In this document: piece after piece, positions 1 through 9,599 of the stretch
How positions within the stretch are numbered: the stretch's first letter is position 1
Layout: every line of letters starts with the position of its first letter
Assembly (NCBI GenBank): GCA_910592205.1
Contig: CAJVPJ010000384.1
Span: 1-26,518 of the forward strand
Direction of reading: 5' to 3'
DNA length: 26,518 nt
DNA from: Paraglomus occultum
Taxonomy: Eukaryota; Glomeromycota; Glomeromycetes; Paraglomerales; Paraglomeraceae
Notes under the pieces: model-generated
Told to the model about the DNA's origin: nothing
Seen by the model: the letters and a program-made list of their open reading frames with translations, nothing else
Database searches by the model: none
Translations under genes and position numbers: made by a program

Positions 1-153
1 AGTGAAAGGTTGTCCGACTTACGGGTTTATCGCGATTTTATATATGTGTCCGACTTATCGAATTTTTTTAAATATTGGAAAAAGGGGGCGAAAATTTTGT
101 CCGAGTTAAGCCAAATCCGACTTATCGAGTGTCCGACTTATCGAGAGTGACTA
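1..153. mobile_element. Right end of a pogo/Tigger-like DNA transposon with nested short repeats
   Basis: Five imperfect copies of GTCCGACTTATCG lie at about 12-22, 48-60, 99-110, 116-129 and 131-145, all in the same orientation. The last two are almost adjacent and are followed by AGAGTGAC and then TA at 152-153. Read from the other strand this gives an outer end beginning GTCACTCTCGATAAGTCGG beside a TA. That is the style of pogo/Tigger-type Tc1-mariner elements, which insert at TA. The rest of the element, including any transposase, would lie left of the window. The assignment to the pogo group is an inference from end style only; no transposase is visible. Confidence 0.45.
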
Positions 154-218
154 TGTATATTGGATTACCCGTATATGGAAAATTATAATTATAATGGTTC
201 AACTGAACATGAAAACGC

Positions 219-936
219 CATGCGCTTCCTAGAGATAGGTTGCAAATGTGGTTGATCCCGAGAGAAAAGTTTGCTGAATTACGTGAGGCATTCCAAGATC
301 TGAACAAGATATATTTTTAATGGCCCAGCTTAAAGCAATGAATGGTGGGGAGATAACTGCTAGTCGACGTCTTAAAAAGAAAACGCGTACTAATAAACGA
401 ACATTTTACTATAGAGATCACTACAATATCAGCCTTAACCAGTACACAAACAGGAAGATAATCTTCCTTCGGCCATAATGGTTATGCATATGACAAACAC
501 AATCGAAGTGAAACCAGAATTAGGGTCAGGAAACTGCTGTCCTTATATTCAAGCTGGGGTATACTATGCAAAACATGTTGCAAGTCTATCACGTGCCATT
601 GTAGACGAAACTCGTTTACCATGTTTCTTATTATTATTGTATCTCGCACGTTAGAATTGAACGTGGTGCACAGTTTTGCATGTTTAGCATTTCTGAATAC
701 TTTCTTTGCCTTCAGGTCCATATGTTGGCATTGCAGCATTATCATTTCTGATAATAGAATCCTATGTGATCCTCTGACACCACTCCTTCCCCTGCTCTAT
801 CTTCGTCACTATCGACACTTTATGGATCGATTGGCTCGGACATTTTGTGCATTTAAGAAAGCATTAGATGAGCAATCCATTTCTTGGAGATAGGTTGCTC
901 GAAAATGATTCCAAGAGAGAAGTTTGCTGAATTAGG
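219..936 (+). pseudogene. Frameshifted remnants of a multicopy (CRN/kinase-like) fungal gene family
   Basis: Several short open stretches read like protein but lie in different frames, separated by stops. They are 219-320 (contains PREKFAELREAF), 323-478 (contains FYYRDHYNI), 478-654 (contains KPELGSGNC and YIQAGVYYAKH), about 715-765 (GPYVGIAALSF), 768-893 (DPLTPLLPLLYLRH, RLARTFCAFKKAL) and 905-936 (MIPREKFAEL). The order KPELGS, GPYVGI, DPLTP, ARTFxAxKxAL resembles a domain I recall from large Crinkler- or kinase-associated families in mycorrhizal fungi. The family name is uncertain. The PREKFAEL block occurs twice, so two tandem broken copies are likely. No intact start-to-stop gene exists here, and I infer no activity. 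Confidence 0.4.
230..281 (+). repeat. Direct repeat, copy 1 (second copy at 886-935)
   Basis: About 52 bp starting GAGATAGGTTGC and ending AGTTTGCTGAATTA recurs 656 bp downstream at 886-935 with a few substitutions and indels. Both copies encode the same PREKFAEL peptide in the plus direction. This supports an ancient tandem duplication of a coding segment, not a random match. Confidence 0.6.
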
Positions 937-1165
937 ACAAAAAACTTGATGGGCTTAATTACAATTAATAATAGTTTATTTGGTTTAAAGTTCAGAATAT
1001 TTGTTGCTGAGTACTTTAAATTTGATCTCATTTTTATTGATTGTTGTCTTTTTGAATTTTAAAACAAATCAATGCTACCCTGCGAATAAATACAAAATTA
1101 AGATGTAGTTCTACCATTATTATTGATTAGCTTACGGAATATTATCAATGTTTCTTTGTGGGTAT

Positions 1166-3059
1166 TTAATCTGCATTAACCTCTTGCGCATTATTGTCGT
1201 CTCCGCCGCCGTCGCCTTCTTCCTCATCTTCATCCTCTATGTCTGGTAACGGGAAATTAAGTATGCTAGCCACACCCCCCAATTGATTAAGTTCTATTAC
1301 AGAATCAAGTTGAAGTTAACGATAGTGTCGGGTTAACAGTACTACGGAAAACGTGGTTCGACTCGTCTTTCGTTGACACTTACGTTCACCAGACACGTGT
1401 AGACTGGAAAACACTAGTACTTTCCCACCATGACTACGAACGTTTTCAACAAGCCGGATGTATTTTCTCCTCGTTTGAATATCGGCCGATCTGTGTTAAT
1501 ACACAAATGAATGTGCTGTCAGTTCCTGCCATATTGTACTTCTACACACTGCTGCTCTCATACCTGAAAAGCTCATCGCTAAGCATCAAAGTTCCAACAG
1601 CAGCTCTTTCTTCCGCCTTGCTCACATGATTCCAACCATAAAATGCACGGTCAGGGTCATCGTTTAACATTTTGAAGAATTTATCAAGAGTTGTCATTTC
1701 TTGTGCATATTTGGTGTCGGCAAGTTGGTTTTGCACTACAGGATCCTGGAGCACTTCTTGGAGAGCGTGTTTATGGCCAGATGAGCAATGAATTAGCATG
1801 AACTTGGATTTATTTTCCAAGAGAATTTTGTCATCATTTTTCTGAAATTTATAAAAAATAGAGCTTGTTATCACAGTGATCGCGGTTAAAACATTGATAT
1901 AACCTTTCAGGCTAAATACTTACCACTGCCTCTGCGTATATGTACTCGAATAATTGGTCCTTTGAAAAAAAAAATAAAATTAGGACAGGCATCCGTTATC
2001 AACTGCTCTCGCGTCATTATCAACTCACCTTGGTAAATCCTGGACTTGCCAATATAATTACTTTAACAATGTCAAAGTTAACGTGCCGTATAATAGCCTG
2101 CATTACTTGTTCGTAAAACTTTTGTAAACCCTGTTGCAGTGCCTTGATGTCAGTTTCGTAACGCGCGAATCACGAATAAGTTGTTTTTGCGATTACGACC
2201 CGTACCTTTTCGTGGTTTGTAACTGATCCTTTCCGCTTTCTCGGAATAGCTTGTTCGATACGTTGACGTACAATAGTCATATTCTGCGTGACCAGACATA
2301 AATTGGCCAACCCTTTTTGACGCCCCCAATGCAAATCGGCAGAAACGCATAAATATGAAAATCGCTAATGAAAAGAATGTTGATGATGATTACCTTCTTG
2401 TAACACTACTGCCGCTACGTCAGCTTGTTTGGTTATATCGCATGCTTCTTCGACTCTTTCCAGTGATATTATATCCCATTCGCGTTTGATAAGAGTAAAG
2501 TTGCGATTTAATTCGAGGTCAATGGTGTGATACGCGTTGAGCTGCAAGAAAAACAGGGGTTCAGGTAAAGCCAGGTTAAAATAACGAAATGCGACGTATA
2601 TTTTACCTTTACATATCTGTTCTCTACTATGTTTCTACCTTTTATTCTCAGTATTCCGGCTTGTGAGTCAAAGTCAATGTTTTCAACCGTGATCGTAAGA
2701 GTCGTTCGTACCCTTTGAGAGTCGACAGACCCCGTAGAACTCTCGGTATGAACACGCCTGCGCGTGAAATAAAAACACCTTAGATCTCACGGCCCAAAGA
2801 AAAGAGAGAGAATGTTACAAGTGAGTTTCTGAATGCCGGTAAATGTCACTACCTTATAGTTGTAGCCTTGAGTTGATCTCCGACGGATATCAAGTTGTAG
2901 ACATGCCACATATCCTCCAATTGTTCGGGATATAGTACGAGATATCCCTAAAGAATGGAATACCAGAGTTTTAATACGCTAATTAATAAAGGCATACCAC
3001 TACTTTTCAAAATGTCTTACCGAACGATCTCTTTCTATATGCTTTTTAACCAACTTCAT
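1166..3059 (-). CDS. DOM34: Pelota/DOM34 ribosome-rescue factor, 10 exons, 400 aa
   Basis: Pelota (Dom34 in yeast) is an eRF1-like protein without the GGQ loop. With Hbs1 it enters the A site of stalled ribosomes and starts no-go and non-stop decay. Exons (minus strand): 3021-3059, 2853-2947, 2607-2757, 2394-2541, 2206-2312, 2029-2142, 1924-1959, 1564-1841, 1384-1490 and 1166-1293. All junctions are in phase and GT-AG. The sequence starts MKLVKKHIERDRSG, then YPEQLEDMWHVYNLISVGD (Sm-like N domain). The central region has LQEGLAN and PRKRKGS and the C domain has CSSGHKHALQEVL, DRAFYGW, LSDELFR and FSSLHVSGEQLNQLGGVA. It ends in an acidic, Gly-rich tail. Length matches the family (about 385 aa). 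The start is the only ATG giving the conserved MKLV terminus. The gene looks intact and shares an upstream region with COX10. Confidence 0.97.
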
Positions 3060-3170
3060 ATTGGTAAATTAAAACACAGTTCATAAGCAACATTAATCTG
3101 CACATTTATACGGCTGGGCGATCTGCGGATTAGGATTTCATAGCCAAAAAAAAAGTTGTAACGTAAAAAA
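3060..3170. promoter_or_regulatory. 111-bp divergent intergenic region between Pelota and COX10
   Basis: The start codons of Pelota (minus, 3059) and COX10 (plus, 3171) face away from each other with only 111 bp between them. This space must hold both 5' leaders and core promoters. It contains an A-tract (3147-3155 and 3165-3170) next to the COX10 start. No TATA box is obvious. A shared bidirectional promoter is inferred from spacing alone. Confidence 0.55.
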
Positions 3171-4433
3171 ATGAAACGAGTACTGCGGACAACTCAATAT
3201 CGATTTATAGTCAAAACTTGGTTTGAAGCCGACTTTTTTACATCATCCGAGAAGCATCGTTTTATCAAATCTCTTGGGTTAAAACCATTCAGACATGACG
3301 GCTCGATATTAGCATTCGATGCGTTGAGAGAATGTCGTTGCGTGAGTACCACGATACCAAGAACGACGACGACGACGACAACAACAACAACAACACCACC
3401 ACCACCACCAAAAAACGCCTCTCCATCAAATTCCAATGCGGCTAGCAAACCAACAAGTGCCATGCAGCATCGAATTTCTACTCTCGACGCTGAGATAAAA
3501 TACAAACCAATTCCGCCTCTTACGGTCGCGAGCCTTGCAAAAGCATACAAAGATCTCGCAAAGGCTAAACTCGCCGCGTTAGTAGTCTTGACAAGTATGT
3601 GTGGATACGCTATGGCTCCAGCTGCAACAGATCTTTCGTGTTTGTTTGCAACTACGGTTGGTACTGGTCTCTGCGTCGCATCTGCGAACGCAATAAATCA
3701 ATGGATTGAATTTCCATATGATGCACAAATGTCGAGAACGCGTAATCGCGTACTTGTGCGTCGCGCATTAACACCCTTACATGCCTTTACGTTTGGCACG
3801 ATTACTGGCATCGCGGGCGTAGGCATCTTAACATCATTTGTAAATCCACTAACAGCATTTTTGGGAGCAGCAAATATTGTATTATATACATGTATATACA
3901 CACCGATGAAGCGAGTAGCAATTGTAAACACGTGGCTTGGATCTATCGTTGGTGCCATACCACCAATGATGGGTTGGACAGCGTGCACTAATAGTCTCGA
4001 CGCCGGAGCTTGGACTTTGGGAGCGTTATTATACGCTTGGCAGTTTCCTCATTTTAACTCACTCGCATGGAATTTGCGAGAAGATTATTCAAAGGCGGGT
4101 TATAGAATGATGGCGGTGACCGATCCGGTTTTGAACGCTCGTGTTTCTTTGAGACATAATCTAGCCTTGTTTCCTTTATGTTATTTAGCGCCATACATTG
4201 GGATGACTACTTGGTGGTTTGCTTTAGACTCGACAGTGATTAACAGTATTTTGCTCTTTAGATCTTTTAAATTTTGGTATGATTCTAACGATAGAACAGC
4301 GAGGGATTTGTTCTTCGGGAGTCTTATACATTTACCCATAATTCTAGCTTTGATGATGTTTCACAAGAATAATACGGAAGCTGAATATTGGATCGAGGTT
4401 GAAGAAGATGAGAATGATAAGGGTGGAGAATAA
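3171..4433 (+). CDS. COX10: COX10, protoheme IX farnesyltransferase, single exon, 420 aa
   Basis: COX10 attaches a farnesyl group to heme B, making heme O, the first step to heme A for cytochrome c oxidase. It is an inner mitochondrial membrane UbiA-family prenyltransferase. The first prenyl/Mg site is around residues 173-193 (NAINQWIEFPYDAQM, then SRTRNR). The second conserved region is at 290-313 (WQFPHFNSLAWNLREDYSKA). Several hydrophobic helices lie between and after them. The N terminus (1-60) is basic and fits a mitochondrial presequence. Residues 65-80 are an uninterrupted Thr11-Pro5 run from a trinucleotide repeat, placed in the poorly conserved linker before the enzyme core. The gene has no intron, unlike most of its neighbours. 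The C-terminal tail is acidic. The ATG has A at -3 and is the first in frame. Confidence 0.96.
   Translation: MKRVLRTTQYRFIVKTWFEADFFTSSEKHRFIKSLGLKPFRHDGSILAFDALRECRCVSTTIPRTTTTTTTTTTTPPPPPKNASPSNSNAASKPTSAMQHRISTLDAEIKYKPIPPLTVASLAKAYKDLAKAKLAALVVLTSMCGYAMAPAATDLSCLFATTVGTGLCVASANAINQWIEFPYDAQMSRTRNRVLVRRALTPLHAFTFGTITGIAGVGILTSFVNPLTAFLGAANIVLYTCIYTPMKRVAIVNTWLGSIVGAIPPMMGWTACTNSLDAGAWTLGALLYAWQFPHFNSLAWNLREDYSKAGYRMMAVTDPVLNARVSLRHNLALFPLCYLAPYIGMTTWWFALDSTVINSILLFRSFKFWYDSNDRTARDLFFGSLIHLPIILALMMFHKNNTEAEYWIEVEEDENDKGGE
3363..3410 (+). repeat. Coding trinucleotide repeat: (ACG/ACA)11 (CCA/CCN)5
   Basis: Eleven consecutive ACG/ACA codons are followed by five CCA/CCC-type codons, encoding Thr11-Pro5 in COX10. 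Because the unit is three bases, length changes keep the frame. The tract lies outside the conserved enzyme core. Confidence 0.9.
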
Positions 4434-4764
4434 CGCAAAAGAAAATGATTGACACAACTTAAGTCGAAAATCTTAAAAATAGACTCTGAGATGTAATTTA
4501 TGACGAACAAGTTGTGTCTTGCACCGCTCAATTCCGGTCTGCTCGATTACTCGGACAGCGTAAAAAGGTTTACTAACCTTGAGTGTCTCGCAAGAAAATA
4601 CTTGTGCAAAAAATTTTGGCTTTTTTTTTTTTTTGACAAATGAATCGCCGTAAATTTTCCGTTGATACGATCCCCCGCCAGAACCTCTTGGGTGTGATCA
4701 CACCATCGTATTAGGTATGTGGTTTCCTAATAATATTCCTAACCCGGGTTCGTTTGATATTTAT
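4434..4764. other. Convergent 3' region between COX10 and HAUS4
   Basis: This 331-bp stretch lies between the COX10 stop and the HAUS4 stop on the opposite strand. It holds a T-tract of about 15 bases near 4620-4634. An AATAAA on the minus strand overlaps the HAUS4 stop (4760-4765). I see no gene here. Confidence 0.5.
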
Positions 4765-6238
4765 TTATCCTGTTATGCGGCGAAGATTGTCTTCCGCGAT
4801 TAAAATATCTTTCTGTAATGCTATGTATTCCTTGATAATTTCCTCAAATTCTGACCCGAAAGTCTCGTATTTTCCCAAGAGTTCTTCTACTTCACGTAAT
4901 TTCGTCTGCTTGGCTATTTCCTCGACGCGAAGTTTTTCTCTGTAAACGTAATCCAATGTTATCTGTCAGAGTCTAACCAAAACGGTAGTATGCAAAAAAT
5001 CTCACCTGACGGTTTTTAGAAATTCCACCGTGTCCTTATCGTACACAGACAAAAGAGTGTTTATTCGAAGGACCCTAAAGTATAAAATCTGAGTTATATA
5101 TGCAAACATGGCAATAGCATGTGTTGTGAATCACCCACCTCAATTTTAGAATAATGGAATTGACTATTGCGGAAAAATATTCATTAAATCCCTTGTTTTT
5201 TTCATATTCGTGACGTAACATAAATTCCTCGACTAGACACCACAGGGTCTCCAATATATTTTTCGTCACCTAACCGCGTCGATACATTAAGAGTCAGTCG
5301 ACTTGTAGCGATAACGCTATAATTTGTTCACAGCTACCTCGAGATACGTTGATAGTGTCTCCCCCAACCGATAGTAATCGTTGAACTGATCCATCTTCGT
5401 AGACTCAATAAGACTTATTTTTTTTTTCAGTATAACATCAAGTTGAGATGCCTTGGCGAGTCGTAATTTCGGATTAATTTCTAATTTACACAAGACATGC
5501 TCTCAACATAAGTTCGCACGATCTCCTATGATCCAACTCGAATAATAAAACAATAGTACCTTGTCCAGAATAATGAAATTTTGCAATATCTTCACAACGT
5601 TTTATTAGTCTCTCTTCGATGGCTTTTAGAAGTACATTTTTGGAGTTCTGATCGAGCTTCACAGTTAGTATGCAGCACTTATATATAAGGGAGGTGATTC
5701 ACTTACTAACCTTCACTATCCCTAACTGTCCTTCTACCTGCTTACAAAGGTCTTTCTCGGTCAAACCAAGTAGAGTCACACCAGAATTGCGCAAGTCGGG
5801 ATCTCTCGGACGGTATCTTAATAATTGTCTCGTCTCTGCAAAAGCCAAGACATCCGAAAGGGCTCCCTATAACCTGTAATATATGAGCAAGCTAGTCATC
5901 GTGACAAAATAATCTCTTATTGCTTACCTGCGTCCGGCCGTCTTTGGGTGGTTTAAAGCCTTGCACAGCTAACTTTTGTAGTTCATTATACAAGGCTAAA
6001 TGTTCTAAATAGGTCATCTTTTCCTCTGTAAAATCGCTCTTTATTGGAAGATATCCCGTGAGTTAACTGGTATATACTAAGAACGAATTAGCTTGCTTTA
6101 TAACGCTACCACGTCAGTCTCTTCCTCCAAAGCTTTGGTCCGGCCGTCTGGAGTTAGGTAGCGCGTTACGATCTGCTTGTGCAGTGCAGCGAAATTTGGG
6201 TTGGCCGACAAAATAGACTGCGGGACATGTCCGAACAT
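4765..6238 (-). CDS. HAUS4: HAUS augmin-like complex subunit 4, 8 exons, 342 aa
   Basis: HAUS4 is part of augmin, which recruits gamma-tubulin to spindle microtubules for branching nucleation. Exons (minus): 6110-6238, 5928-6038, 5711-5866, 5560-5656, 5338-5480, 5139-5269, 5011-5074 and 4765-4962. The N terminus (MFGHVPQSILSANPNF) parallels the NPYF region of animal HAUS4. A leucine-rich middle (VTLLGLTEKDL) follows, then SIILKLRVLRI and VYDKDTVEFL. The C-terminal coiled coil has REKLRVEEI and YETFGSEFEEIIKEYIALQK, close to the human C-terminal block YEVLGEEFDRLVKEYTVLK. Length is near the human 363 aa. The exon 7 donor is uncertain. The consensus GTGAGA at 5005 breaks the frame, whereas GTCAGG five bases upstream (exon end 5011) keeps it. 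The intron 1 acceptor (AATAAAG) was chosen because the earlier CAG leads into TAA. Confidence 0.85.
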
Positions 6239-6310
6239 TTTTAGATTTGTCTTGTCGTGAACGCGAAGAATGCCAGCAAAAAGAGTTTGGTGTACCACTG
6301 TGACACGCGC

Positions 6311-6427
6311 CTACTCAATTTTCATTGTATCACGAGCACCACGTTTGTGAATATCATCAAACGGAAGTTCGTCTACTTGTATTACTCCTCTGCAATAACC
6401 CTCCACATGTGCGCCGGATAAAGACAT
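6311..6427 (-). promoter_or_regulatory. In-frame upstream ORF (38 codons) in the HAUS4 leader
   Basis: A start-to-stop ORF (starting MSLSGAHVEG, ending RDTMKIE then TAG at 6311-6313) lies 72 bp upstream of the proposed HAUS4 ATG and in the same frame. The stretch between the TAG and the HAUS4 ATG is also open. A plausible splice acceptor (TTTCAG) sits at 6442-6447. It may be a uORF, a last exon of an unrecognised small gene, or an N-terminal extension broken by one stop. I do not recognise the peptide. Confidence 0.35.
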
Positions 6428-8227
6428 CAAAAACAGTCTTTCTGAAATCGCCACAAATATAGTCAATTACGGAATATTAATATAGCGTACGATATCTTGG
6501 TTTCGATTGTCATTTATGAAATCCTTTTGTACAAAATAGGAGCTGTTCAAGAAAAAGTTTCATTTACGGGAGAAAATGACACAAAAGAGCTTTTTAACAA
6601 TGAAAAAATACAAGGCAAAACATTACCACCAACATTTACAACAATTAAACCTAACCGAAAACTAGATCTGAAGACAATTTCGAAATACTCCGTAAACAGA
6701 AGATTGAAGGTCGAATCTCTCTTAACCCTCTTTGTTCGGACTCTCCCCGCTTCAGCACTCAATAAAAACCCATCATTAGTTGCTCTTGGAACTCAAGAGC
6801 GAAAGAAACGATTATATTTGTCCGCCATCGTAATCTTAGAGAGGTCTTAAATACGTGCAAATACGGTTCTGATATTAAGCATTCATGTCAGTATCTGTAA
6901 TAATCGACGTTAACTCCCGTGTCTAATAAGTTTATCTTATTCTTCCAGCTAATAATTTTTAATACATAGAACCCTTACAAAATCCCTGGACTCACAAAAC
7001 CTTAGAGTTGAGATTGATATTCATATTGAAAAAAACGTCTATTTCTACATTGTTTGAAACATAAAAAAGTCACAAGGTTTTTTATTGCCATTTGCAGACG
7101 TCAGTTTGTCTCAAAACTCGAAATTTATAAATGGCGGTAAACGAATAACTTTTTACATAATTAAATGATGCTAGAAAGTTATTGATAAATGCATTAATGT
7201 TTACAACTTATTTAATAAAACGAATAATCTGGGATAATGCAGACAGAAGATGATACACATTTGTGTTGGATACACAGTCTGGATTGAGAAGAACGTGAAA
7301 AGTTAATTAAGAGATAAAGACGAGAAATAATTTATTCGACAAAACCTACCTCACTAAAACCATGTTGAGGAGTATAATAAGCGATCGTTAAATATTATTT
7401 CTGCAAATTGTTCAAAAGCTGTGCCCGCTTTTACTGCATAAATGGTGACATGTATGTCAAAACCAATAAATTTTGTTGGTTGGTCTTCAGAATTTGTTGT
7501 TTAATTCGGTACATAACACCGCACCGCTTCCCTACCACGCGTGTGCAACCTCTGTAATGACGACCATTGCATGAAAGACCGAACTATTCATATTTCAGAA
7601 TAGGAATATTTTATACAATACTATGCATGTGACCTTTATTAAACGCCAGACTTGCGCTAACCAACAATTGTTTACTTTTCTAATATCGAGTATATAATAG
7701 CCGTTGTGCATGCCATCCTTTTGTCACGACTGTTTGTTGTGCTCGTCAGCGTTATAGCCGTCAAAGCAGAGCCGCGCTCATACAGTTAAGATTAAAGATT
7801 TTTGTTCAAATAGATAGCATACGTGTGTGGTTCGAAAAGTTCTTGTACCAAGGATCGAATTTTACGTAAACAATACTGATTCTATGTATTTGCTGAAAAG
7901 CAAAACGCGACTGATGTCAGTAAAATTTCTTGTTACAATTTAGGAGTTTTCTCATGTGGAACCTGACTTTGATGCATGTATATGTATGCACGCTCACGTA
8001 ATTGCGAGGGGTCATGTATTAGTATAGGATTGGATTGCCATTTAAAGTTGTGTGACACCCTTGTGACCATTTTGTCATTCGCAACATAGACAAAAAGAAT
8101 TGTATTCTCACATTTTAGCACGTGTAAATACATCAGAAATTGATAAACTGATAAGCATATAAAATGATAATCTTTCGGCTTCATCGCTCTATTAACTGCT
8201 ATACTGTTCAACCCTTTATCCAAGACA
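6428..8227. other. 1.8 kb without a recognisable gene
   Basis: ORFs on both strands here are short, AT-biased and lack recognisable motifs. A TATA-like stretch TATATAATA occurs at 7691-7699, which could serve the downstream small membrane-protein gene with a leader of about 500 bases, but nothing else supports that. No tRNA fold, repeat array or transposon ends were seen. Confidence 0.4.
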
Positions 8228-8620
8228 ATGACCTCAATTTCACCCGATAATTCATCTCGGACTCCTTTGTTGAATTCCGATGCTACTGTGTCTAAACACG
8301 TACCCTTCGACCCCCCAAACTTCTTGGTTTGGTTTATCGGCACGAGTCTCGTATCATTCGAACTGTATCTTGATTTTTTCCCCCAATATCAACCCCCACC
8401 TGTGGCTGCTTTGCGAGCGTTTGTTGGACCTCACGTGGTGCGCAGAATAACATACTTTATGGTTACTGTACATATATTGGAAACTTTATATGTAATAAAG
8501 ACTTTAAGGAGCCGGGGTGAGACGAGCTTGAAGAATATTGCTATATGGGTGGTGGCTTCTCTTTGTCTTGGTCTCTTTGGCAGTTACAAGTTGTTCAAGA
8601 AAACGAAGGATAAACAATAG
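8228..8620 (+). CDS. DUF4499/TMEM254-like small membrane protein, 130 aa
   Basis: This single-exon gene encodes a 130-aa protein with three likely membrane segments, at about 31-49 (FLVWFIGTSLVSFELYLDFF), 73-93 (ITYFMVTVHILETLYVIKTL) and 103-122 (IAIWVVASLCLGLFGSYKLF), and a Lys-rich C-terminal tail. The pattern of a hydrophobic helix, then HxxExLY, a short basic loop and a last helix ending in KLFKKTK, matches human TMEM254 (HVGESLY, then a final helix and a KRKRQK tail). TMEM254 carries DUF4499, whose function is unknown. The N-terminal 28 residues are polar and probably face the cytosol. No signal peptide is evident. The family call rests on recalled motif spacing. A minus-strand ORF over the same bases is an antisense shadow. 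Confidence 0.7.
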   Translation: MTSISPDNSSRTPLLNSDATVSKHVPFDPPNFLVWFIGTSLVSFELYLDFFPQYQPPPVAALRAFVGPHVVRRITYFMVTVHILETLYVIKTLRSRGETSLKNIAIWVVASLCLGLFGSYKLFKKTKDKQ

Positions 8621-9595
8621 GTGTGGAAGAATTAACGATGAGACATCTTGGTAGAGATTGGAGTCTGCGATTCGAGGAAGTGACGATCGAATTGGACACG
8701 ACTGGAAATTGTACCAATATGATATTTTTATTGTAAACCATGTATTAAAATTGTCTTTAGGTTTTATTAAAATTCTTGTTTCGGTGGCGGGAGACTGGGT
8801 TTATATTTATACAATGCTTTATGACTCAAGGATATCAAGATATCGTGTTAATTGATGTGTGAGGTATTGCAATGCTGGAATTGGTCGGGCGAATGTATCC
8901 CTCGTTTACGAGATAGATATTCAGTCCAATAACCGTTTGTAACTATAAACATTTCATTCATTTAAGAATGGGACGCAACTTCAAAGAAGTTAAGTGCTTA
9001 AGCAGTCCGGCTTGTGCTTTGCTTAGATGCGTTTTTGTATCCAAGCACACAAATTTAGAAACTTAAACAGTACTTTCAAGCTTGCTTGTGTGAGCAGACA
9101 TGCTTGATTAATATATTATCCTCACCACTCTAATAATTTATGATGTAACTTAACTTAAACAATCGAGAAATTAGAGTAATAGGAAAGCGAAGTTAGACTG
9201 AATTATTAAAGTGACAATTCTACAGGTACAGGTGATATCTATGGGTATCGTTGACTTCAGCAGCTGAATAAATTTCCCGGACTCTATGCGTTATAAACTT
9301 GATTAATTAAAATCAATAAAAATCCCCCCCAATAAAATTCTGATTACGTGGCCAAACCTTGTTTCGAATTTTAAAATAAAAATATAACGTTTTGAGGGAG
9401 TTGAAGCGTTTTAAATTCTTACCATTTTATTATCGAGTTATGACTTCCAGCACCATATTAATATTATTCAAGCAGATATGAATTAAAACAATAATAAATT
9501 TTTTATACTTACAATCCGATAATCGTTCATAAAACAACACCAACAATGCTACAATTATACATATTCAATAATTTTATTTAACTCCTTTTTGCAGG
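8621..9595. other. Gene-free interval with a weak 5S rRNA-like stretch
   Basis: No convincing ORF is present. A short ORF (8658-8855) begins just after the DUF4499 stop but has no recognisable features and is probably 3' UTR. At 8970-9042 the string GAAGTTAAG, followed after about 25 bases by CTTTGCTTAGATGCG, recalls the internal control region of 5S rRNA (GAAGTTAAG, then AGTACTTGGATGGG). It is too divergent to call a gene. Confidence 0.35.
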
Positions 9596-9599
9596 AATA

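Noticed and set aside
3194-3550. 118-aa minus-strand ORF with poly-Val and poly-Gly
   Set aside because: Antisense shadow of the COX10 trinucleotide repeat region.
6497-6850. 117-aa plus-strand ORF (and a 71-aa minus-strand ORF across it)
   Set aside because: No motif, low-complexity Lys/Asn composition; nothing separates it from chance.
7825-7850. GGTTCGAA as a tRNA T-loop
   Set aside because: No pairing T-stem, anticodon arm or acceptor stem around it.
7933-8343. 136-aa minus-strand ORF
   Set aside because: Partly antisense to the DUF4499 gene, with no recognisable motif.
8658-8855. 65-aa plus-strand ORF after the DUF4499 stop
   Set aside because: Likely 3' UTR; no motif and a weak start context.
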